The notes under the pieces were generated by a model. That model was not told where the DNA came from, did not search any database, and saw only the letters and a list, made by a program, of their open reading frames with translations. A stretch of DNA of 64,000 bases from VAZQ01 sp963821505 (GTDB lineage Bacteria; Pseudomonadota; Alphaproteobacteria; Rhizobiales; Xanthobacteraceae), in the NCBI GenBank assembly GCA_963821505.1, contig CAWGEH010000034.1, forward strand, positions 372,001 to 436,000, in the 5' to 3' direction. The number at the start of each line of letters is the position of its first letter. The stretch's first letter is position 1. Made by a program: the position numbers and the translations under genes. Below are positions 56,863 to 64,000 of this stretch, piece after piece.

Positions 56863-57588
56863 ATGGCGGAGCCAACTGTCTCGAGCGCGATGGATCTCGA
56901 TGCCCAAAAACGTGCCGCGGCGGCCCGCGCCCTCGAATTCGTGCGTCCCGGCATGCGGCTCGGCCTCGGCAGCGGCTCGACCGCGAAACATTTCGTCGAG
57001 CTGCTGGCGGAGCGCGTCCGTGCCGGCCTCGACGTGATTGCCGTGCCCACATCGGAAGCCACGCGCGCCGACGCGGAGCGCCTGGGCGTGCCGCTCACCA
57101 GCCTCGACGAGACGCCGGAGCTCGATCTCACGGTGGACGGTGCCGACGAAATTGCGGCCGACTTGAGCTTGATCAAGGGCGGCGGCGGCGCGTTGCTGCG
57201 GGAAAAGATCGTCGCATCGGCCTCCGCGCGCCTGATCGTCATTGCCGATGAAACGAAATGGGTATCGGCGCTCGGCCGCTTCCCGCTGCCGGTCGAGGTG
57301 GTGCCCTTTGGGCTTGCCGCGACGCGACGGAAGGTCGAGGCCGCGACCGCGGCCGCGGGCTGCGCCGGACCCGCGCTGCTGCGACGGGCCAAGGATGGTC
57401 ACGCTTTCGTCACGGACGGCGGGCACTGGATTCTCGATGCCGCACTCGAGCGGATCGCCGATCCGAAATCGCTGGCGGATCGTCTCGACCGTATTGCGGG
57501 CGTCGTCGAGCACGGCTTGTTCATCGAGCTCGCGCAGGCGGCCGTGGTCGCCGGCTCGAGCGGCGTGCGCGTCATCGAGCGGCGGTGA
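56863..57588 (+). CDS. rpiA: Ribose-5-phosphate isomerase A
   Basis: RpiA interconverts ribose-5-phosphate and ribulose-5-phosphate in the pentose phosphate pathway. The 241-residue protein has MRLGLGSGSTAKHFVELLAE, DLTVDGADEIAADLSLIKGG (catalytic Asp-Glu region), GGGGALLREKIVA (catalytic Glu and Lys) and GVVEHGLFIELA near the C-terminus. The start is the ATG at 56863; it lacks a strong ribosome binding site, and an ATG at 56890 in the same frame is an alternative. It is followed 29 bases later by the DUF2059 gene. Confidence 0.95.
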   Translation: MAEPTVSSAMDLDAQKRAAAARALEFVRPGMRLGLGSGSTAKHFVELLAERVRAGLDVIAVPTSEATRADAERLGVPLTSLDETPELDLTVDGADEIAADLSLIKGGGGALLREKIVASASARLIVIADETKWVSALGRFPLPVEVVPFGLAATRRKVEAATAAAGCAGPALLRRAKDGHAFVTDGGHWILDAALERIADPKSLADRLDRIAGVVEHGLFIELAQAAVVAGSSGVRVIERR

Positions 57589-57617
57589 CCTCGTCATCCC
57601 CGAACAGGAGGTTGTTC

Positions 57618-58127
57618 ATGCTTTGCAATCCTACCGCCAGGACACCTGTCGCGCTGGCGCTCGGACTGGCGCTCGCCGTCTGGGTCGGCGCCGCCGATGC
57701 GCAACAACCGTCGGCAAGCGCGATCACGACCGCCAAGGAAGTGATCACCGCCAAGGGCGCCGCCGCACTCTACGATCCCCTGGTCCCGGGCGTGATCGAG
57801 CAGGCCAAGAGCGTCTTCCTGCAGGCCAATCCGACGCTCGGCAAGGACTTGAACGAAGTCGCCGTCAAGTTGCGCGCCGAATACGCTCCCCGCAAGGCGG
57901 AGGTCTTGAACGATATGGCCAAGCTCTACGCTTCGCGCTTCACGGAGCAGGAGCTCAAGGACGCGCTTGCCTTCTACAAGTCTCCACTCGGCCGCAAGCT
58001 GCTGGCGGAGGAGCCCAATATCCTCGATCAGAGCATGAAAAACGCGCAGACCTGGGCCGACCGGCTGTCGCAGGAGGTCATCGCCAAGATACGCACCGAA
58101 ATGAAGAAGCGCGGGCACGAGATCTAG
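57618..58127 (+). CDS. DUF2059 secreted protein
   Basis: A 169-residue protein with a signal peptide (VALALGLALAVWVGAADAQQ) and the DUF2059 helical domain: YAPRKAEVLNDMAKLYASRF, TEQELKDALAFYKSPLGRKL and a Lys/Arg-rich end. DUF2059 proteins are periplasmic and of unknown function. CAGGAGG lies 7 bases before the ATG. It lies 29 bases downstream of rpiA and upstream of gor, an order I recall from Bradyrhizobium-like genomes. Confidence 0.9.
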   Translation: MLCNPTARTPVALALGLALAVWVGAADAQQPSASAITTAKEVITAKGAAALYDPLVPGVIEQAKSVFLQANPTLGKDLNEVAVKLRAEYAPRKAEVLNDMAKLYASRFTEQELKDALAFYKSPLGRKLLAEEPNILDQSMKNAQTWADRLSQEVIAKIRTEMKKRGHEI

Positions 58128-58229
58128 TCACGGGGAGCACAAACCGCTACTTAGCCGTCGGCTCCGCGACTTCGCGGGGCAGGCCGATCAATTCGGACCG
58201 ATGATTTCCGATCCGCTCACCGACGACCG

Positions 58230-59637
58230 ATGACCGATTCCCGGGACCACATGGCTGATCACGACGTCGATCTGTTCGTCATCGGAGCGGGTTCGGGCGG
58301 CGTGCGCGCCGCGCGCATCGCGGCCGGCCACGGCGCGAGCGTCATGGTGGCCGAGGAGTACCGCGTCGGCGGCACCTGCGTGATCCGCGGCTGTGTTCCC
58401 AAGAAATTGCTCGTCTACGCCTCGCGCTATGCCGACGACTTCGAGGATGCGGCGGGCTACGGCTGGACGGTGGACGAACCGGTATTCGATTGGCCGAAGC
58501 TCATCGCCAACAAGGACCGCGAGATCGCGCGGCTTGAACTCGCCTATGTCACGACGCTCGAGCGCGCCGGCGTCAAGATCGTCAAGAGCTCGCGCGGTGC
58601 TGGAGGACGCGCATACCATTCGTCTGCTCGCAAGCGGTGATCGAGTGCGGGCAAGGGTCGTCCTGATCGCCACCGGCGGGGCGCCCCATCTCGGCGCCGA
58701 CATCGCCGGCCTGGAGCATGTGATCTCCTCGAACGAGGCGTTTCATCTTCGCGAGCTGCCCCGGCGCATCCTGATCCAGGGCGGCGGCTACATCGCCCTC
58801 GAGTTCGCCGGCATCTTCAATGGTCTCGGCTCCGAGGTGACGCTGGTCTACCGCGGTGACAATATCCTGCGCGGCTTCGACAACGATCTGCGCGAGCACC
58901 TGCGCTCGGAAACGGAACGGCGCGGCATCAAGATCATCACCAGGCAGACGGTCGATGCCGTCGAGAAGGTCGAGCACGGCTATTGCGTCGAGCTGTCCGA
59001 TCGCAAAGCATTCATGGTCGATCGCGTGATGTTCGCCACCGGGCGGCGGCCGAATGTCTCCGGCCTCGGGCTTGATGCGGCCGGCGTCGGGATCGCCAGG
59101 ACCGGCGGCATCGCTGTCGACGAATTCTCCCGCACCTCGGTGCCGCATATCTATGCCATCGGCGACGTCACCAACCGGATCAATCTCACGCCGGTCGCGA
59201 TCCGCGAGGGCCATGCTTTCGCCGATACCGTGTTCGGCGGCAAGCCGACCGCAGTCGATCACGCCAATGTGCCGACCGCCGTGTTCTCCGAGCCCGAGGT
59301 CGGCGTGGTCGGCCTGACCGAGACGCAAGCCTGCGAGCGGCTCGCCAAGGTGGACATCTACAAGACCACGTTCCGTCCGATGAAGATGTCGCTCGCGGGG
59401 CGCGATACCCGCGCCTTCTTCAAGCTCGTGGTCGACGGCGAAACGGATCGCGTGGTCGGCTGCCACATCGTGGGGCCGGACGCGGCCGAGATGATCCAGC
59501 TCGTCGGCATCGCGGTCAAAATGAAGGCGACCAAGGCGGATTTCGACGCGGTGATGGCGGTGCATCCGACCGCCGCCGAGGAACTGGTGACCTTGCGGGA
59601 GAAAGCCCTGAGCCACCGGCGCGAGGCGGCGGAGTAG
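58230..59637 (+). CDS. gor: Glutathione-disulfide reductase (one frameshift)
   Basis: An FAD/NADPH enzyme that regenerates glutathione. The first frame gives DLFVIGAGSGGVRAARIA (FAD site) and VGGTCVIRGCVPKKL with the redox cysteines 50 and 55. It breaks at about 58600, and the second frame continues as RAVLEDAHTIRLLASGDR, ILIQGGGYIALEFAGIF (NADPH site), MFATGRRPN, HIYAIGDVTNRINLTPVA and the C-terminal VMAVHPTAAEELVTLR with the catalytic His-Glu. One missing base, or two extra, explains the break. Corrected length is about 469 residues, slightly above the E. coli enzyme. A break in this gene is more likely a sequence error than a real loss. Confidence 0.93.
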
Positions 59638-59764
59638 GCCTCACACCGCGGACCGCCGCATGGCCGGCGCAATTCCGTCTGGCTTCCGGCGCCCGGTGTC
59701 GTGTATAAGCCCCTTGAATGGAAAACCTCGCCCGTACCAGGGCTTAGCGTAGTGGAGGGCGGTC

Positions 59765-61171
59765 ATGCCGGAGCGTTGGACGCGCGACTCTTGGCGCAAG
59801 AAGCCGATCCTCCAGGTCCCCGAATACCCGGACCAGGCGGCGCTCGAAGCGGTCGAGCGGCAGCTCGCGACGTTCCCGCCGCTGGTGTTCGCCGGCGAGG
59901 CCCGCAACCTCAAGAAGGCGCTCGGCAAGGTCGCCCTGGGTGAGGGCTTCCTGCTCCAGGGCGGCGACTGCGCCGAGAGCTTCTCCGAGCCCAGCGCCAA
60001 CAACGTCAGCGCCAACAACATCCGCGACTTCCTGCGTGTATTCCTGCAGATGGCGGTCGTACTCACCTATGCCGCCGCACTGCCGGTGGTGAAGGTCGGC
60101 CGCATCGCCGGTCAGTTCGCCAAGCCCCGCACCTCGCCGACGGAGAAGAAGGACGGCAAGGAGCTGCCGAGCTATCGCGGCGACGTCATCAACGGCGTCG
60201 AATTCACCGAGGAGGCCCGCCGTCCCGATCCGGCGCGGCAGATCGAGGCCTTCCGCCACTCGGCCGCGACGCTGAACCTGCTGCGCGCGTTCACACATGG
60301 CGGCTATGCCAATCTCGCCAATGTGCGGCAGTGGACGCTGGGCTTCGTCAAGGACTCGCCGCAGTCGCACCATTACGAGGAACTCGCCGACCGCATCTCC
60401 GAGGCACTCGGCTTCATGCAGGCCTGCGGCCTCGACCTCGAGAGCCACCCGGAGCTCAAGAGCACCGAATTCTACACCAGCCATGAGGCGCTCCTGCTCG
60501 GCTACGAGCAGGCGATGACGCGCGAGGATTCGACGCATCCCGGCACTTTCTGCTGCACGTCGGCCCACATGTTGTGGATCGGCGACCGCACCCGCCAGCC
60601 CGATCATGCCCACGTCGAGTTCTGCCGCGGCATCATCAATCCGCTCGGGCTCAAGTGCGGGCCGTCGAGCAAGGTCGACGAGATGCTGCGGTTGATCGAT
60701 ATTCTCAATCCGGAGAACGAGCCGGGCCGGCTGACACTGATCGTGCGACTGGGCTCGGACAAGATCGGCGACCAGCTTCCGGCCATGATCCGCGCGGTGC
60801 AGCGCGAGGGCAAGGTCGTGCTGTGGTCATGCGATCCCATGCACGGCAACACCATCACCTCGGAAACCGGCTACAAGACGCGGCCGTTCGACCGCATCCT
60901 GTCGGAGGTGAAGACCTTCTTCGCGGTGCACCGCGCCGAAGGCACGCACGGCGGCGGCGTGCATCTCGAGATGACCGGCCAGAACGTCGCCGAATGCACC
61001 GGCGGCGCGCGCATGATCACCGATGCGGATTTCAAGGATCGCTATCACACGGTCTGCGATCCGCGGCTCAACGCCGAGCAATCGATCGACCTTGCGTTCC
61101 TGCTCGCGGACCTGCTCAAGGCGGAGCGCACCGCCAAGGCGCGGCCGTTGCCGGCCGCGGCGGGTCTCTGA
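59765..61171 (+). CDS. 3-deoxy-7-phosphoheptulonate synthase, class II
   Basis: The first enzyme of the shikimate pathway, joining phosphoenolpyruvate and erythrose-4-phosphate. The 468-residue protein belongs to the plant-like class II family: LLQGGDCAESFSEPSANN, VVKVGRIAGQFAKPRTSPTE, GDVINGVEFTEEARRPDPAR, HPGTFCCTSAHMLWIGDRTR, HVEFCRGIINPLGLKCGPSS, WSCDPMHGNTITSETGYKTR and GTHGGGVHLEMTGQNVAECT. The length is normal for bacterial class II enzymes. It would also feed aromatic amino acids to the NRPS pathway, but nothing links the two genetically. Confidence 0.96.
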   Translation: MPERWTRDSWRKKPILQVPEYPDQAALEAVERQLATFPPLVFAGEARNLKKALGKVALGEGFLLQGGDCAESFSEPSANNVSANNIRDFLRVFLQMAVVLTYAAALPVVKVGRIAGQFAKPRTSPTEKKDGKELPSYRGDVINGVEFTEEARRPDPARQIEAFRHSAATLNLLRAFTHGGYANLANVRQWTLGFVKDSPQSHHYEELADRISEALGFMQACGLDLESHPELKSTEFYTSHEALLLGYEQAMTREDSTHPGTFCCTSAHMLWIGDRTRQPDHAHVEFCRGIINPLGLKCGPSSKVDEMLRLIDILNPENEPGRLTLIVRLGSDKIGDQLPAMIRAVQREGKVVLWSCDPMHGNTITSETGYKTRPFDRILSEVKTFFAVHRAEGTHGGGVHLEMTGQNVAECTGGARMITDADFKDRYHTVCDPRLNAEQSIDLAFLLADLLKAERTAKARPLPAAAGL

Positions 61172-61208
61172 CAGGACAGCCACGCCGAGTTGTCGTTGGG
61201 CCGCGGCC

Positions 61209-61563
61209 ATGGAACGCTTGCTGCGCGCCACCATAAATACCTGGCACGGGCTGCTGGCCGCGGCGCGCAGCGAGGAGGCCTTCCGCCAGGAGCTGGTCGC
61301 GCTGCATTCTGGCCGTCCCGCTCGCCTTCCTGGTTGCCGACGAGGTCTGGAAGCGCCTCGCCCTCATCGGCGTCGTGGTGTTCGTTCTTGTCGTCGAGAT
61401 TCTCAATACGGCGATCGAGAAGCTCGCCGACCGCGTCAACCTCGCGGTCGATCCGCAGATCCGCCGGGTCAAGGACATGGGCTCGGCCGCGGTCGGCCTG
61501 GCGCTGCTCATCGCCGGGATGACATGGCTGCTCACGCTCGCCGAGCGCCTGGGGCTGATTTGA
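61209..61563 (+). CDS. dgkA: Diacylglycerol kinase (one frameshift)
   Basis: A small three-helix membrane kinase that phosphorylates diacylglycerol in lipid recycling. The frame from 61209 reads MERLLRATINTWHGLLAAAR and SEEAFRQELVAL. It breaks at about 61312 by one extra C and continues with LAVPLAFLVADEVWKRLALI, VVEILNTAIEKLADRVNLAV (catalytic Glu and Asn) and RRVKDMGSAAVGLALLIAGM. Corrected length is about 117 residues, as in E. coli DgkA. It lies between class II DAHP synthase and nadE on the same strand. Confidence 0.88.
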
Positions 61564-61596
61564 CGCGCCAGGGCACGACGCGCTAGAGCTAGTCCC

Positions 61597-63354
61597 ATGA
61601 ATGCCCACCCCACCGACCGCCTGGCGATTGCGGTTGCGCAGCTCAATCCGATCGTGGGCGACATCGCCGGCAATGCCGAAAAGGCCCGGCGCGCGCGCGC
61701 CGAGGCCGCCCGCGACGGCGCCGATCTCGTGGCCCTGCCGGAGCTTTTCCTGTCCGGATACCCGCCGGAGGACCTCGTGCTCAAGCCGGCGCTGCAGGCC
61801 GCCTGCCGGTCCGCGGTCGAGGAGCTCGCGCGCGAGACCGGCGACGGCGGACCGGCGCTGCTGATCGGCACCCCGTGGGCCGAGAACGGCAAGCTCCACA
61901 ACGCCTATTGCGTGCTCGACCGCGGCGCCATCGCGGCCGTGCGCCTGAAGGTGAACCTGCCGAACTACGGCGTGTTCGACGAACGGCGCGTGTTCGCGCC
62001 GGGACCGCCGCCCGGTCCGGTCAATTTCCGCGGCGTGCGCATCGGCCTTCCCATCTGCGAGGACATCTGGACCGAATGGGGCGACTACGAGGATGTGGTC
62101 GAATGTCTGGCCGAGACCGGCGCCGAGCTGATGCTGGTGCCGAACGGTTCGCCCTACTCGCGCGACAAGGACGAGGTCCGGCTCAACATCGCGGTCGCGC
62201 GCGTCACCGAAAGCGATCTGCCGATCGTCTATGTCAACCAGGTCGGCGGCCAGGACGAGCTGGTGTTCGACGGCGCATCGTTCGGTCTGCACGCCGATCG
62301 CTCGCTCGCCTTTCAGCTCCCGGCCTTCCGTGAAACCGTCAAGACGCTGGTATGGGAGCGGACCGGCAACGGCTGGCGCTGCATCGCCGGTCCCGTTGCT
62401 GCGATCCCGGAGGGCGAGAAGGCGGACTACCTCGCCTGCATGCTCGGGCTGCGCGACTACGTCGACAAGAACGGCTTCAAGGGCGTGGTGCTCGGCCTTT
62501 CCGGCGGCGTCGACTCCGCCCTGGTGGCGGCGCTGGCGGTCGACGCGCTCGGGCCCGCGCGGGTCCGCTGCGTGATGCTGCCCTACCGGTTCACCTCACG
62601 GCAGTCGCTCGACGATGCCGCCGCCGCCGCCAAGGCGCTCGGCGTCTCCTACGACCTGGTGCCGATCGAACGCGCCGTGTCGGGACTCGAGCAAACGCTC
62701 GCGCCGGTGTTCGCGGGCCTGCCGCGGGACGTCACCGAGGAGAACCTGCAGTCGCGGACGCGCGGCACCATCCTGATGGCGCTGTCGAACAAGTTCGGTC
62801 TGATGGTGGTCACCACCGGCAACAAATCGGAGATGTCGGTGGGCTATGCCACGCTCTATGGCGACATGAACGGCGGCTTCAACCCGGTCAAGGACCTCTA
62901 CAAGAGCGAAGTCTATCGCCTAGCGCGGCTGCGCAATGCCTGGAAGCCCGATGGCGCATTGGGTCCGAGCGGGACGGTCATCCCCGAGAATATTCTCACG
63001 CGCGCGCCGACGGCGGAGTTGCGCGAGAACCAGACCGACCAGGACACGCTGCCGCCCTACGACGTGCTCGACCGCATCCTCGAGCGCCTGGTCGAGCGCG
63101 AGGAGCCGATCGCCAGGATCGTCGCGGATGGTTTCGACCGCGAGACGGTCACCAGGGTCGAGCGCATGCTCAATCTGGCCGAATACAAGCGCCGGCAGGC
63201 CGCGCCCGGGGTCAAGGTGACGCTCAAGAATTTCGGCCGCGACCGCCGCTATCCCATCGTCAACCGCTTCCGCGATTCCGGCGCGCCGCTGTCCGAGCCC
63301 GACCGCTCGCTGTTGAAAGGCGCGACGGTGAAGAGCGAAGCGTACGATGTCTAG
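61597..63354 (+). CDS. nadE: Glutamine-dependent NAD+ synthetase
   Basis: NadE converts nicotinic acid adenine dinucleotide to NAD using ammonia from glutamine. The 585-residue protein has an N-terminal nitrilase-type glutaminase with the catalytic triad Glu49 (VALPELFLSGYP), Lys118 (RLKVNLPNYGVFDERR) and Cys154 (GLPICEDIW). The C-terminal synthetase has the P-loop VVLGLSGGVDSALVAALAVD near residue 300, LMALSNKFGLMVVTTGNKSE and SVGYATLYGDMNGGFNP. Length and order are those of the two-domain enzyme common in alphaproteobacteria. Confidence 0.97.
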   Translation: MNAHPTDRLAIAVAQLNPIVGDIAGNAEKARRARAEAARDGADLVALPELFLSGYPPEDLVLKPALQAACRSAVEELARETGDGGPALLIGTPWAENGKLHNAYCVLDRGAIAAVRLKVNLPNYGVFDERRVFAPGPPPGPVNFRGVRIGLPICEDIWTEWGDYEDVVECLAETGAELMLVPNGSPYSRDKDEVRLNIAVARVTESDLPIVYVNQVGGQDELVFDGASFGLHADRSLAFQLPAFRETVKTLVWERTGNGWRCIAGPVAAIPEGEKADYLACMLGLRDYVDKNGFKGVVLGLSGGVDSALVAALAVDALGPARVRCVMLPYRFTSRQSLDDAAAAAKALGVSYDLVPIERAVSGLEQTLAPVFAGLPRDVTEENLQSRTRGTILMALSNKFGLMVVTTGNKSEMSVGYATLYGDMNGGFNPVKDLYKSEVYRLARLRNAWKPDGALGPSGTVIPENILTRAPTAELRENQTDQDTLPPYDVLDRILERLVEREEPIARIVADGFDRETVTRVERMLNLAEYKRRQAAPGVKVTLKNFGRDRRYPIVNRFRDSGAPLSEPDRSLLKGATVKSEAYDV

Positions 63355-63426
63355 GGCGCATTCTTGTGAAGTGGAATCGGCACTGTTGTGTGCTACGCCC
63401 GAATCCCGACAGCAAGCGAGGAAACG

Positions 63427-64000
63427 ATGTACAAAGCGTCAGCGGGTATCGCACTGCCAACCTCGATCATCGGATCGCTGCCGCGGCCGGCTTGGTACAC
63501 CGCCACGCTGGGATCGAAGAGCTTTCTCGAAGCGATGGTCAATTCGCGCTACCGCGAGCAGTACGAGGATGCGGTCTCGTGCTTTCTGCGGGCGCAGGAA
63601 ATCGCCGGGCTGGATATCTGCACCGACGGCGACGCGCACTACGACGAAGAGGTCGGCGGGATGAGCTGGCAGGGTTATCCGCTCACCCATATGGACGGCT
63701 TTGCGGAACTACCGGAGGCGATGGTCTACAAGATCGGCGCGGTCGCCTATCCCCGCGGGCATATCCTGCATGACTTTCTCGAAGCGCGGGTATTCCCGCG
63801 GATCGTGGGGCCGGTGGGGCGCGGCCGATTGCAGTATGCCGCGATGTGGAAGGCGGCGCAGCGCATGACCAGAAAGCCCGTCAAGTTCGGCACCATCCTG
63901 CCGGAGCTGATCGCGGCCTCGGTCGAGGACGACTACTACAAGGATCCGGTCGAGCGCACCTGGGCGATCAGCGACGCGCTCAACGCCGAGCTCAGCGAGC
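63427..64000 (+). CDS. MetE-family (B12-independent methionine synthase-like) protein, partial
   Basis: The gene is open from the ATG at 63427 to the right edge, so only about 191 residues are visible. It starts MYKASAGIALPTSIIGSLPR, then LDICTDGDAHYDEEVGGMSW and KPVKFGTILPELIAASVEDD. These match the C-terminal catalytic domain of MetE as it occurs in short stand-alone proteins: the GSxPR start and the D-G-D/E element that binds homocysteine. Such short proteins are common in alphaproteobacteria, and their methyl donor and acceptor are often unknown. The zinc-binding residues lie beyond the edge. A signature unique to full-length MetE is not seen. Confidence 0.82.
   Translation, partial: MYKASAGIALPTSIIGSLPRPAWYTATLGSKSFLEAMVNSRYREQYEDAVSCFLRAQEIAGLDICTDGDAHYDEEVGGMSWQGYPLTHMDGFAELPEAMVYKIGAVAYPRGHILHDFLEARVFPRIVGPVGRGRLQYAAMWKAAQRMTRKPVKFGTILPELIAASVEDDYYKDPVERTWAISDALNAELSE

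Overview
The window looks like a chromosomal segment of an alphaproteobacterium of the order Hyphomicrobiales (Bradyrhizobium/Xanthobacteraceae-like). The evidence is high GC, the gene set moaA / gph / rpiA / DUF2059 / gor / class II DAHP synthase / nadE, GlgE-type glycogen genes, FcbT-type TRAP genes and long intergenic palindromes typical of that group. No tRNA, rRNA, CRISPR array or insertion sequence was seen.

Bases 1-18.4 kb are an accessory natural-product locus. A minus-strand NRPS (7899 to beyond base 1) reads C-A-T-C-A-T-C-(A...). Its modules are almost identical copies with a 3.2 kb period, but the substrate-pocket part of each A domain differs. Around it lie a ParA-like ATPase coupled to a DUF697-like membrane protein, a second DUF697-like protein, an SbmA/BacA-type ABC half-transporter, an MbtH-like protein, a SyrD/PvdE-type peptide exporter overlapping an SPFH protein, a 4'-phosphopantetheinyl transferase and a pterin-type aromatic amino acid hydroxylase. 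Together they cover peptide assembly, carrier activation, A-domain chaperoning, tailoring and export. The product cannot be named from the sequence.

Bases 18.5-35.1 kb carry a complete alpha-glucan/trehalose operon on the minus strand: glgE, treS fused to maltokinase, glgB, glgX, treZ and treY, mostly with overlapping start/stop codons. malQ is divergent. This links trehalose, maltose-1-phosphate and glycogen in one transcription unit.

Bases 35.4-54 kb hold a mixed set: a conserved small protein, a Bug/TctC remnant, dusA, a ClC channel, a TauE/SafE exporter, a retropepsin-like protease, a DUF1289 protein, a GST, an MBL hydrolase, a 3-hydroxyisobutyrate-dehydrogenase-like enzyme, Mrp/ApbC, a PKHD hydroxylase, a helical secreted protein next to a MauG-like dihaem protein fused to a cupredoxin, and a TRAP system with two paralogous binding proteins facing a convergent permease pair. 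Bases 54-64 kb are core metabolism: moaA, a PEGA lipoprotein, gph, rpiA, a DUF2059 protein, gor, class II DAHP synthase, dgkA, nadE and the start of a MetE-family gene.

Single-base indels break at least five conserved genes outside the NRPS (peptide exporter, treZ, malQ, gor, dgkA) and at least ten sites in the NRPS. In each case the conserved protein resumes in another frame. Residual sequencing or assembly error is the simplest explanation outside the NRPS; in the NRPS A-domain cores, collapse of several near-identical modules is also possible.
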